The notes below the pieces were generated by a model. It was not told the DNA's origin and ran no database searches. It saw only the letters and a program-made list of their open reading frames with translations. DNA of 31,801 bases from Phycisphaerales bacterium UBA7800. Lineage in GTDB: Bacteria; Planctomycetota; Phycisphaerae; Phycisphaerales; Phycisphaeraceae. Location of the stretch: the NCBI GenBank assembly GCA_002480565.1, contig DLCK01000009.1, positions 1 to 31,801 on the forward strand, read 5' to 3'. Below are positions 7,910-16,256 of this stretch, piece by piece. How positions within the stretch are numbered: the first letter of the stretch is position 1; every line of letters begins with the position of its first letter. The translations under genes and the position numbers were made by a program.

Positions 7910-10369
7910 TCAATACGTCATCCGCAGATGAGTGACATGTAAGGCCTTTTTAAGTTGGGTGAGAGTGACTTTCTGGCGTGGGGTGAAGGTGAGTTTGGTG
8001 GCTTTGCCGGGTAACAGGTCAATGCTGTTGTCATCAAACACGCCTGCCACATCCGCGTAAGCACAGGTGACGAAGAACGCGGGCTTGTCGGTTTTAAGTT
8101 GGACGACAAATTTCTTGCCCTGCTGTTTGATCTCGGCAGACACGTTTGCATCAGCAAGTTCACAGCGTTTGTAGACGTCCATGAAATGCGTGTTGCGAAG
8201 TGTCTTTTTGCTGCCATCAGGATGAATGACGGTGACATCTGCGATGAGGACGCCTTCGTTGCGAGCGATGGGCAACTTGTCAATGGGCAACTTCATAAGC
8301 ACTTTGGAACTGCTGGCCGGGACGCTGCATTGGCGAGTCCATTTTTCACAAACCTTGCCAGTAAAATCAACGAGTTGAAGTTTGAGCTCCAGCTTGGCGG
8401 ACTTGAAGTGATCGTTGATACCCACAACCTGCACGACATCGTCGGACTTGTGAAACAGCGTGACCATCACTGGCTCGTAAGCGCGCTTGGTGTGATAGTG
8501 CAATTGCTTCCATGAACCGTCATACTCAATGCTCGACCAGGATGCGACAGGCCAGTTGTCGTTGAGTTGCCAAATGAGTGTGCCCATGCAGACCGGGCGC
8601 AGGGATCGCCAATATTCCACTGCGGTTTTGATCGCAACAGCTTGCTGAACCTGTGAGAGATACAGCGTACTTTCAAAGCTTGTTGGCATACGGAAGTATC
8701 GCGTGAACATCTCCATGATCAGCGAGTTGCCACGCGGATTACGCTGGTGATGCTCCATCTGTGGCGAGGTCGGATTAAAGTGCGATGGCTCGATGTATTT
8801 GCGAACCAGGTCAATGGAGGAAAAGCTCTGGTAGCCAAACTCCGAGCAGAATCGTGGGATGACATCGTAGTAGGAATCAAAACTTTTACCTTGATGCCAA
8901 ACCGCCCAGTAGTGTAAATCGCCTGACGCATCGTCTTCCCAAACATTACCATGATGCCCCGGACCGTTGCTTGGGGAGGAGGGCCAATAGGTGACGTTGG
9001 GGTCGGCTTTAGCAACGGCTTTCCCGTTGGCATGATTCAGCCGATCGTAAGCCACGACATAGGTATCATGATCTTTGCGCGTCTGTTCAAACCAATCCAT
9101 CGCACCTTCGACTTCATTATCGCCGCACCAAAGCACCATCGAAGCATGATCGCGCAGGCGTTTGACCTGATAGTCGATTTCGTGGGACACGTTGTCGATA
9201 AACGCATCATCAAAGGGATAAAGTTGGCAAGCGAACATCAGGTCATGCCAAAGCATCATGCCCTTTTCATCACAGAGTTCATAAAAGCGATCTCGTTCAT
9301 ACTGACCACCGCCCCAGATGCGGAGCATGTTCATGTTCGCAGCAATGGCATCATCAATGAGTCGCTCAAAGACCTCATCAGTTTGCAAGGTAGACAGACC
9401 ATCAGCAGGAATCCAGTTTGATCCTTTGCAGAAGATCGGTTTGGAATTGACGTAGAGAGTCATCTGCGTGCCGATGTCGTCGCGTGAATTATCCCAATGG
9501 ATATGTCGAAGACCAATGCGTTTGGAAAGGCTTTGCTCACCTACGCGGACGGATAAGTCGTAAAGCGGTTGATCGCCATGCCCCGCTGGCCACCACAGTC
9601 GCGGTTTATTGATGGTGATACGATGGGTGACGGTTTGTTCGCCAGGCTCGACAGTCATGGTCTTGGTGATCTGCTGTCCAGCCAGTTCGATTTCCAATTC
9701 AACTTTACCGGATTTAGCGACATGAATTTCAACAGTCACATCGACATCGCAGACATTCTTGCGGTGATGCTGTGTGGTGTAGACATGTTCAATACGCGCA
9801 GTGTTCACTGCATGCAGAGACAAATCACCATAGACACCGGTAAGAACCAGGCACACGCCCCAATCCCAGCCGCCGTGACAGGCGGTCTTGCGCAGGTGGT
9901 TCATGTGTTGAACACGATTGTTGGTGGTATACGGCATGTCCAACGGATAGCTGGCAGCACGTTTTTGGGCTTCGGTAATGGGTGGCAGGAAAGCGATCTC
10001 AATGGTGTTCTTGCCTGCGACTAAATGCTTGACCACATCCACGCGATAACGACGGAATTGGTTGTCGGTGTTGATAATTTTCTTGCCATTGATTTTGAAC
10101 GTGGCAAGCAGATCGACCATCTCGGCATTGAGATAGATGTGATCATGTTCGAGCATCGCTGCATCGACTTCAAAGCTGCGTGAATAGGTCCAATGCTTTT
10201 GATGAACCCATTGAGCGGAGTCTTCCTGAGTCCCGTAATAAGGGTCATCAAGATCACCTGCTTTAAGCAACGTACTCTGTACATCACCGGGCAGTTGGGT
10301 CTGCCAGGTCATGCCGGATTCCTGACAGGTGAGTTGCCAATCACCAAACAAATTCAAAGTCGCGGACAT
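7910..10369 (-). CDS. Beta-mannosidase, glycoside hydrolase family 2
   Basis: GH2 enzyme of the beta-mannosidase branch, 819 residues, removing terminal beta-mannose from oligosaccharides. Order: N-terminal sugar-binding jelly roll (FGDWQL, DLDDPYYG, HWTYSRSFEV), immunoglobulin-like domain (about 190-290), TIM barrel (about 300-640) and C-terminal beta domains. The acid/base is the Glu of LWCGDNEVEG (Glu419) and the nucleophile is the Glu of RFCSEFGYQS (Glu510). The triplet TACHGGWDWG is typical of this branch. The ATG at 10369 is preferred because AAGG lies about 7 nt upstream and the family fold begins there; a 24-residue longer form from 10441 has no support. No signal peptide is visible, so it should act in the cytoplasm on imported oligosaccharides. 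Repeat B follows its stop. Confidence 0.92.
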   Translation of the reverse strand: MSATLNLFGDWQLTCQESGMTWQTQLPGDVQSTLLKAGDLDDPYYGTQEDSAQWVHQKHWTYSRSFEVDAAMLEHDHIYLNAEMVDLLATFKINGKKIINTDNQFRRYRVDVVKHLVAGKNTIEIAFLPPITEAQKRAASYPLDMPYTTNNRVQHMNHLRKTACHGGWDWGVCLVLTGVYGDLSLHAVNTARIEHVYTTQHHRKNVCDVDVTVEIHVAKSGKVELEIELAGQQITKTMTVEPGEQTVTHRITINKPRLWWPAGHGDQPLYDLSVRVGEQSLSKRIGLRHIHWDNSRDDIGTQMTLYVNSKPIFCKGSNWIPADGLSTLQTDEVFERLIDDAIAANMNMLRIWGGGQYERDRFYELCDEKGMMLWHDLMFACQLYPFDDAFIDNVSHEIDYQVKRLRDHASMVLWCGDNEVEGAMDWFEQTRKDHDTYVVAYDRLNHANGKAVAKADPNVTYWPSSPSNGPGHHGNVWEDDASGDLHYWAVWHQGKSFDSYYDVIPRFCSEFGYQSFSSIDLVRKYIEPSHFNPTSPQMEHHQRNPRGNSLIMEMFTRYFRMPTSFESTLYLSQVQQAVAIKTAVEYWRSLRPVCMGTLIWQLNDNWPVASWSSIEYDGSWKQLHYHTKRAYEPVMVTLFHKSDDVVQVVGINDHFKSAKLELKLQLVDFTGKVCEKWTRQCSVPASSSKVLMKLPIDKLPIARNEGVLIADVTVIHPDGSKKTLRNTHFMDVYKRCELADANVSAEIKQQGKKFVVQLKTDKPAFFVTCAYADVAGVFDDNSIDLLPGKATKLTFTPRQKVTLTQLKKALHVTHLRMTY

Positions 10370-10509
10370 GCACTGCCTTTCGGATACTACCGTCAAAATT
10401 CGATGATCAAGCGATCCTCGATAAACTATTGCCCAAAACAAGTGATTCTACTCGCTTTATCATCAATATGTTGCCAATGATTTCAGAAAAATAATGAAAT
10501 TTACGCCAC

Positions 10510-10538
10510 GTGAAAGGATTGTGCAGCATTGATATAAT
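10510..10538 (+). promoter_or_regulatory. Putative promoter of hisI
   Basis: GTGAAA (10510-10515), a 17-nt spacer and a perfect TATAAT (10533-10538). Transcription would begin near 10545, about 44 nt before the hisI ATG. Confidence 0.55.
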
Positions 10539-10588
10539 GGTCTTTCTGATAATCTGCAACAGCCCGCCTTAATAGAAGGATATTGACT

Positions 10589-11050
10589 ATGTGCGAATCG
10601 TGTGACATCCAATTCGGTGAACGTGGCGATAAAGCCCAACTCGAAGAAGGCCCCCTCTTTGCCCCCAAGTTTGACAAGGACGGCCTGATCACCGCGATCG
10701 CTCAGGATCATGCGACAGGCAAAGTGCTCATGGTCGCCTACATGAACGATGTCTCCCTCAAAAAGTCCATCGCATGTGGCGAAGCCGTCTACTTCTCCCG
10801 TAGTCGCCAAAAGCTCTGGCATAAGGGTGAAGAGTCCGGCAACGTCCAGAAGATCAAAGCCATCTACACCGACTGCGATCAGGACGCTTTGGTCATTGAA
10901 GTCGAGCAGGTCGGCAACGCAGCCTGTCATGTCGGATACAACAGCTGCTTCTATCGCAAAGTTGACGGCACCACCGATGGTAAAGTCGCACTGACCACCA
11001 CCGAAACCCAAAAGGTGTTCGACCCTGCAAAAGTCTACGGCAAAAAATAA
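10589..11050 (+). CDS. hisI: Phosphoribosyl-AMP cyclohydrolase
   Basis: Third step of histidine synthesis, opening the purine ring of phosphoribosyl-AMP. The 153-residue protein has the HisI core: GKVLMVAYMND, EAVYFSRSRQKLWHKGEESGNVQ, the metal-binding TDCDQDALVIEVEQ and the cysteine segment ACHVGYNSCFYR. There is no HisE pyrophosphohydrolase domain. About 30 residues before the core (CESCDIQFGERGDKAQLEE) are extra relative to the smallest HisI proteins. The start is ATG at 10589, with AGAAGGA 8 nt upstream; a TTG two codons earlier is a poor choice. It is a single-gene unit with its own promoter and a strong terminator, not part of a his operon here. Confidence 0.94.
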   Translation: MCESCDIQFGERGDKAQLEEGPLFAPKFDKDGLITAIAQDHATGKVLMVAYMNDVSLKKSIACGEAVYFSRSRQKLWHKGEESGNVQKIKAIYTDCDQDALVIEVEQVGNAACHVGYNSCFYRKVDGTTDGKVALTTTETQKVFDPAKVYGKK

Positions 11051-11077
11051 ACCCGACAACACAACCAGCCAAACAAA

Positions 11078-11118
11078 AGACACCACCCTAACTCGCGTCA
11101 GGGTGGTGTCTCTCTTTT
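11078..11118. terminator. Bidirectional rho-independent terminator (hisI / GH50)
   Basis: A perfect 12-bp stem (AGACACCACCCT at 11078-11089 with AGGGTGGTGTCT at 11100-11111) encloses a 10-nt loop. On the plus strand it is followed by TCTCTTTT. On the minus strand the bases after the stem read TTTGTTT, so it can serve both hisI and the GH50 gene, which converge here. Confidence 0.9.
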
Positions 11119-11143
11119 AGGGCAATCTTGTTGGGACGACTCA

Positions 11144-13849
11144 CTATTCAGTCATCTGATTCGTCAACTTTCCTTTAACGCGATAGCGGTACATCGACTC
11201 ACCAATCTCACGTGCAGCTTTACAGATTTCCTCATAGGGCGTGTCAGCCACATCCACAAAACCAATCTGATACGCTTCGCCGTCACCTCGGCCGGTGAGG
11301 GGTTGGTCACGGTATTGGAACCAATGTGTCCCGACAATATTCGGATGCACCAAAGCTCCTTGAACAAACCGCGTGTAGGCCAAGGCGCGATCTGCCTGGG
11401 TGATCCCCGTGCTGCATAAACCGACATGGAACATGCCCCGCCCATTGACGGAGTTGGCCCCAAAGTGAAACTCACCAATGAGCACAGGCATATCCGGGAA
11501 GCTCTCAAGCGGGAAGTTGGCGATACTGTGAGCATAGACATTGACGGTCAATACGTCACAGTATTTCTTACTCGCTTCATACAAAACAGGTCGAACCGCA
11601 TCCGTGCTGATAAAGCGACAGCCCAGATAAAGTCGATGCGGTGCGATGGATTTAATCACGTCACGACAGATTTCAAAGTACCTTTCCACTGTCTTGACAA
11701 AGAACACATCCGAGTCTTCCCGATACCCATCAGAAGTCGGCACGGTCGTACTTTCAAGCATCTGATCCCAGCTTGTATAACGCGTTTCCCATTTGTCGTT
11801 AAGCTGTTCGATGGCTTGATACTTGACCTTCAACGAATCAATAAAAGTCACCTTCGCAGCTTGCGTCGCAGGGCTTTTAAGCATGCTGTCCACCAGAACC
11901 TGTCGCCCGCGATTACCAAAGTCCAACTCGTTATCAATGAAGTAACCAATGCACATCGGGTCAGTCAGCGACTTGGTAAAAATCGGATTTTCCTTGGCAC
12001 GTTTAGCCACCAACGACTGCATACCATTGACATATCGCTCATCCCAGACATCGTAAAACTTACGCTTGGCCCCCTGAATTTTGGGCCACCCCCAATTGTA
12101 GTCGGTGAGTTGTAGCGTGTACGGCGTCTTGCCTAAATCCATCAGTTCATAGCGAGCCCAGTTGCCAATGGAGTTCATGCCCCAATTCATCAATCGACGA
12201 TTGAGGTTGGGATAATAGGCCTGTCCGTAATCATCGCTGCCATACTTGAGTTTCAAGCAATAGTCGGTGGGCTGAAACGTCTTGGTTTTATCGGGGACTG
12301 AGACATACCAATCTTCGCGGTCGGTGACGCGCATGCCATCGTTGAATTTAGAGAGTACATCAACACCATGAGACCAGAACAGGCGGCCATCGGGATCGAC
12401 GAAGTACCACTTGCCATCGACTTTTTCCGTACGGAAGTTGCCGGTCGCTTTGAGCTTTGGACCATTGGCCCAGCCGCCGTATCGGTTCCATTGTTGGGGA
12501 CGTTTGGTTTGGTTAAGTTGCTTTTGTTCCTTGATCAAGTTGGCTTTGAGGTCCGCAGCCGAGTGAATCTTAGCCGGCCAGTCTTCGTGAACATATTGAC
12601 CAAACTCATCAATGAACGGGAAGAAATTTTCCTTGGACATTGACGTGGTGGGTGTCATGAAATTTTCAACACGCAGATTGGAAATCTCGCAGTTGACGAT
12701 GTCCTTTTTCTCTGATTCAAACGGCCACTGCATGAACAACTCAATCATTGAGACCTGGGTCGAATCAATCTTGCGAGGCGCCCGTGGTCCATCGGGGATG
12801 CTGTACTTCCATTGATGCGGGATGATCATTCGCAGCGTCTTTTTTTCGAGCGGATTTAGTGCGATACCATTGTTGGCATAAACGTGCTTTTTATCACCCG
12901 TAGCGACCACTTGTAACAACAGTCGCGTCTGTACTGTGTCCGAAAGATTTTCGATATCAACACAGAGCGTTTGCCAAGTGGACAAATCCCAATAGCTCGC
13001 ATGATTGGCTGGTGTGATTTGTACGCCTGAGCCCTGCTTGGGATTATCAAATTGCAATTGGAATGTGCCGGTGGTGGATTGGGTGACTTTTGCGTATCCC
13101 TTGGCACGGATCTGTGACGATTGAACAATCAACTTGCCATCGGAGTCTTTGGGGATCAGCAAAACATTACCATCGGCTGATCCAATGTCACCTGTAAAAG
13201 TAATGGTCGGTTGTTCACGATCCAAGCTGGCATTGGCAGCGACGATGTTGTACGCGTTATTGCCTTTGGGCATTGGATACCGATCAGGACTCAAACGCAG
13301 GAATACGAATTTACCCGCATTTTTCCCATCATCCCATTGATCACGCAAAAAGTTAGCCAACTCCTCGTCGGCTTTGGATGCGGTGCCCAGGTACGGATTT
13401 TCTTTTGACCGGACAGGTGATTTTTCTGTGACAAAGTCATCTGCAATGAGTTTGGCATTTCGATCCAACTTCCCAGCATAGTAGTCCTCACTGAGCACAT
13501 CTGGTTTATCAGAGATGCGATCCAAGGCATAAAGGTCAAGATTAAAGCTTGAAACATTACCCGTGATTGATGCCAGTTGTACTCGGAGACTTGCGGTTTC
13601 GAATAGCTCGCCGCTGAGTCCTGCATCGGGTAGTTGGAACGGTATCACGATACAACCAGCAGAAGGCGCGTTGTTCTCACCTACGCGTATTGTCCAATTA
13701 TCGACGAGTAGAATTCTGCCATCGGTGCGAAGGGTCGCATCCGCGCGATCCGCGATGAGCTTCCCGGCATGTGCAGGGCTTAGCATACAGATGACCATCA
13801 AAAAGGTCGTTATCAGTGTGGTGCGATATTTATTACCATTGCAATTCAT
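11144..13849 (-). CDS. Secreted GH50-like (beta-agarase family) glycoside hydrolase
   Basis: Exported hydrolase of 901 residues, most like GH50 beta-agarases. The start at 13849 gives a signal peptide (MNCNGNKYRTTLITTFLMVICMLSPAHA, cut after AHA); a longer reading from 14020 would bury it. After the signal come two beta-sandwich regions (about 30-230 and 235-400), then the barrel domain (about 415-895). Catalytic marks: VDPDGRLFWSHGVDVL at the barrel start, the acid/base Glu641 in GYFIDNELDFG, and the nucleophile Glu793 in LIGEFHFGA. The following GTHWFQYRDQPLTGRGDGEAYQIGF is strongly GH50-like. The substrate could be agarose, porphyran or another galactan; sequence alone does not say. It lies 77 nt after the pseudopilin on the same strand and ends at the shared terminator. 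Confidence 0.82.
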   Translation of the reverse strand: MNCNGNKYRTTLITTFLMVICMLSPAHAGKLIADRADATLRTDGRILLVDNWTIRVGENNAPSAGCIVIPFQLPDAGLSGELFETASLRVQLASITGNVSSFNLDLYALDRISDKPDVLSEDYYAGKLDRNAKLIADDFVTEKSPVRSKENPYLGTASKADEELANFLRDQWDDGKNAGKFVFLRLSPDRYPMPKGNNAYNIVAANASLDREQPTITFTGDIGSADGNVLLIPKDSDGKLIVQSSQIRAKGYAKVTQSTTGTFQLQFDNPKQGSGVQITPANHASYWDLSTWQTLCVDIENLSDTVQTRLLLQVVATGDKKHVYANNGIALNPLEKKTLRMIIPHQWKYSIPDGPRAPRKIDSTQVSMIELFMQWPFESEKKDIVNCEISNLRVENFMTPTTSMSKENFFPFIDEFGQYVHEDWPAKIHSAADLKANLIKEQKQLNQTKRPQQWNRYGGWANGPKLKATGNFRTEKVDGKWYFVDPDGRLFWSHGVDVLSKFNDGMRVTDREDWYVSVPDKTKTFQPTDYCLKLKYGSDDYGQAYYPNLNRRLMNWGMNSIGNWARYELMDLGKTPYTLQLTDYNWGWPKIQGAKRKFYDVWDERYVNGMQSLVAKRAKENPIFTKSLTDPMCIGYFIDNELDFGNRGRQVLVDSMLKSPATQAAKVTFIDSLKVKYQAIEQLNDKWETRYTSWDQMLESTTVPTSDGYREDSDVFFVKTVERYFEICRDVIKSIAPHRLYLGCRFISTDAVRPVLYEASKKYCDVLTVNVYAHSIANFPLESFPDMPVLIGEFHFGANSVNGRGMFHVGLCSTGITQADRALAYTRFVQGALVHPNIVGTHWFQYRDQPLTGRGDGEAYQIGFVDVADTPYEEICKAAREIGESMYRYRVKGKLTNQMTE

Positions 13850-13926
13850 CAGTGGTTGATCCAAACATATTATAGAAGACAGATTGATTTTCGAGGCAAA
13901 CAAATGACAAGTACTGACCGTGTGGA

Positions 13927-14709
13927 TTAATTGATACTTTGCATGGTGGACCAGTTGAATTGGTCCGGGTTGGCATTGGCTTTGAATACGCGCCATCCCC
14001 AGTAGTTTACGGGAGACCAATACTTGTCCATATCGCGAAGCTGTTCGTAACCGAGTTGTTCGACATGTCCATCGAGAAACGCACTGACAGCTGAATCATT
14101 GTGACGTGCACCGATGGGCCAAATCCACGGAGATCCGCCAGGTCGAATTTCATTCTTGGGCCAGATGTTCAAGTTCGTCGGATTCACACGTGCCGACTGT
14201 CCACGTCCACTGAGTAAAACATCATGCCCATCAGGGACAGACTCTGAAAAGACAATCGCATCATTGGCACCGGGCTTGCGTAAGACATCTTGAAGCTTGG
14301 TGCATTTTGATTGGGATTCACCTGTACTGTAGCTGTTGCCAACCAAGGTTGAATTGATGCCATAGCAAATTGAGTCACGCGTAAATTTACCCATCACATC
14401 CGACGGACAGAGAAAGACCTGTTCGCTGGGCAGGTATCGCAGGACATAGACGCAGTTGTACCAATCGCCTCTGGCTGTCATCAGAGACAGGTTCCAGCCT
14501 TTGAAGTCGCTCTGATACATGGTGTGTGCCAAGCCGATCTGTCGCATGTTCGACATACATGCCATGGCCTGTGCCTGTTTACGAGCAGCACCCAATGCAG
14601 GCAGAAGGATGGAAATAAGTAATGAGATAATCGAAATCACAACAAGTAGTTCGATAAGTGTAAAAGCCAACGTGGATGGGCGGCGAGATAATCGGGAGTT
14701 CGTGGACAT
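13927..14709 (-). CDS. Pseudopilin-like protein with H-X9-DG C-terminal motif
   Basis: Type IV pilin/type II secretion pseudopilin-like protein, 260 residues. The class III leader RRPSTLAFTLIELLVVISIISLLISILLPAL is complete, with Phe at the first position after cleavage and Glu at position 5. It continues into ARKQAQAMACMSNMRQIGLAHTMY. The C-terminal ARHNDSAVSAFLDGHVEQL carries the His-X9-Asp-Gly motif of the prepilin-processing-associated family that is abundant in Planctomycetota and Lentisphaerae. AGGTGAAAGT precedes the ATG. It is first in a two-gene unit with the GH50 enzyme and is divergent from the XylR-type regulator. The pairing suggests it helps capture, export or anchor around the same polysaccharide (inference). 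The role of this family is not established. Confidence 0.9.
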   Translation of the reverse strand: MSTNSRLSRRPSTLAFTLIELLVVISIISLLISILLPALGAARKQAQAMACMSNMRQIGLAHTMYQSDFKGWNLSLMTARGDWYNCVYVLRYLPSEQVFLCPSDVMGKFTRDSICYGINSTLVGNSYSTGESQSKCTKLQDVLRKPGANDAIVFSESVPDGHDVLLSGRGQSARVNPTNLNIWPKNEIRPGGSPWIWPIGARHNDSAVSAFLDGHVEQLGYEQLRDMDKYWSPVNYWGWRVFKANANPDQFNWSTMQSIN

Positions 14710-14730
14710 ACTTTCACCTCAATGTCTGGC

Positions 14731-14754
14731 GTTAAGTGAACCATTTAACTTAAC
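14731..14754. promoter_or_regulatory. Inverted repeat, putative operator of the pilin-GH50 unit
   Basis: GTTAAGT (14731-14737) and ACTTAAC (14748-14754) form a perfect 7-bp dyad with 10 nt between, a one-turn spacing suited to a dimeric or two-helix regulator. It lies 22 nt upstream of the pseudopilin ATG. The same heptamer ACTTAAC recurs at 15053-15059 at the regulator's own promoter. The rest of the 388-bp intergenic region (14710-15097) shows AT-rich divergent promoter DNA and nothing else I can name. Confidence 0.45.
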
Positions 14755-15026
14755 ACGAATCAAATCCAAACAAGATTCAACCGTGTACGCATCACCTGAC
14801 CCAAGCCAGGTTGATTTGTAGTAAGTCTAGATGGCCCCCAATACCGCTTCAACGCCTTTATGCGACTTTAATGTATCACTTTGCGTCACCCTTTAATGCA
14901 TTCACTCCATGATCTGCAAAAGGTCGTTTTGGGCATTCATACACGAATATTATCAGTAACTTATGACTCAAAACGTCGATATCTCAACATTTCAGTGCCA
15001 TCATTAACCAACATCCCATTTTCTCT

Positions 15027-15055
15027 TTGACCTGTTTTCCGTCATATTTTACACT
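15027..15055 (+). promoter_or_regulatory. Putative promoter of the XylR-type regulator
   Basis: TTGACC (15027-15032), 17-nt spacer, TACACT (15050-15055). The ACTTAAC heptamer at 15053-15059 overlaps the -10 box, which suggests autoregulation. Confidence 0.55.
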
Positions 15056-15097
15056 TAACTTTGTCGCACAAGTGTCCAACAGCTGTAAAGTCCTGAT

Positions 15098-16234
15098 ATG
15101 CCAGCAAACAGTCCCACGAATGTAGGCATCATGATCGATCCCATCGGTACATTCGGCCGAGGAGTCACACGTGGTGTCCTTGCGTACCAGCGATATCAGC
15201 AGTGGCAACTGTCCATGCTTCGAACATGGATTTTCCAGCCGGCCTCATTTATTGAGCAATGGGACGGTGACGGCTTGATCGTCATGATCCCAGATGAGCC
15301 AACCGAGCAAATCATCAATCAACTCGGCAAGCCAGTCGTCTGTGTCTCATCCATTTTGCCAGACCTGTTTCATACTTCGGTATTGGCTGACGACTATGCC
15401 ATTGGGCGGATGGCAGCGCAACATTTCCTGGACCGTGGTTTTCGACACTTCGCATTTGTGGGGCATTCTGATTTACCCGTCCTGTCACACTTTGTCTCTG
15501 AACGTGGCAGAGGATTTGCCGAAGGTGTCAAAGCTGCGGACTATCATGTTCAATCCATCAGTGATTTGGACGACATCCCAAAGCTGCTTAAAAGTCTGCG
15601 ACTGCCTGCTGCGTTATTTGCAGCAAACGATGAGTACGCGATCAAGACCATTGCCATTGCCGAAAACATGGGTCTCAAAGTCCCTGAACAGATCGCAGTA
15701 CTTGGTGTGGATAACGACGACCTGCTGGTGGAAGCAAGTCATGTGTCACTGTCGAGTATTGATGTGCCAACGTTTAAGATTGGCTTTGAGGCTGCTCGAC
15801 TTCTTGATCAAATTCTCAAGGGAGATAACCCGGATCAGACCATGATCAAGTTCCCACCCCTTGGCCCGGTCACGCGAAAGTCCACGGACATCACCGCAAT
15901 TGCTGATGACAACATCACCGCAGCGTTGGCATTTATTCGCCAACATGCAGCCGACCCACTGAGTGTCAGTGATGTGCTCTTGCATGTGCCAATTTCCAGA
16001 CGAGTCTTAGAACGACGATTCCAACAGTACCTTCAACGCTCGGTGTATGAAGAGATTCAGCGTGTGCATATCGAACGTGCTTGTCGGCTATTGATCGACA
16101 CCAACCTGCCGATTGCTGAAGTGGGTGAAGCCTCAGGTTTCAGTGGTCGGGCGCGGTTTCATGCGACATTTGCCAAGGCCATGAATCACACGCCAAAGAA
16201 GTATCGGGACTTGAATCAGAATGATGAAGTGTGA
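15098..16234 (+). CDS. XylR-type transcription regulator (LacI-like sensor + AraC HTH)
   Basis: Regulator of 378 residues with a periplasmic-binding-protein sensor fold (about 5-265) and a C-terminal AraC-type double helix-turn-helix (about 275-373). Sensor marks: VGIMIDPIGTFGRGVTRGVLAYQRY, DGLIVMIPDEP, VLADDYAIGRMAAQHFLDRGFRHFAFVG, LFAANDEYAIKTIAIAENMGLKVPEQIAVLGVDND. DNA-binding marks: VSDVLLHVPISRRVLERRFQQYLQRSVYEEI and LPIAEVGEASGFSGRARFHATFAKAMNHTPKKYR. This is the XylR architecture, in which a sugar ligand controls the AraC half. It is divergent from the pilin-GH50 unit and is the obvious candidate to control it, probably in response to a released sugar (inference). The ATG at 15098 lacks a strong ribosome binding site. 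It converges on the GT-C/TPR gene with a 22-nt gap. Confidence 0.92.
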   Translation: MPANSPTNVGIMIDPIGTFGRGVTRGVLAYQRYQQWQLSMLRTWIFQPASFIEQWDGDGLIVMIPDEPTEQIINQLGKPVVCVSSILPDLFHTSVLADDYAIGRMAAQHFLDRGFRHFAFVGHSDLPVLSHFVSERGRGFAEGVKAADYHVQSISDLDDIPKLLKSLRLPAALFAANDEYAIKTIAIAENMGLKVPEQIAVLGVDNDDLLVEASHVSLSSIDVPTFKIGFEAARLLDQILKGDNPDQTMIKFPPLGPVTRKSTDITAIADDNITAALAFIRQHAADPLSVSDVLLHVPISRRVLERRFQQYLQRSVYEEIQRVHIERACRLLIDTNLPIAEVGEASGFSGRARFHATFAKAMNHTPKKYRDLNQNDEV

Positions 16235-16256
16235 CAGGTAATACGAAATCAAAACA

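Noticed and set aside
13869..13874. TATAAT on the minus strand just before the GH50 gene, suggesting a private promoter
   Set aside because: There is no -35 box at a proper distance and the leader would be only about 13 nt, so co-transcription with the pseudopilin gene is more likely.
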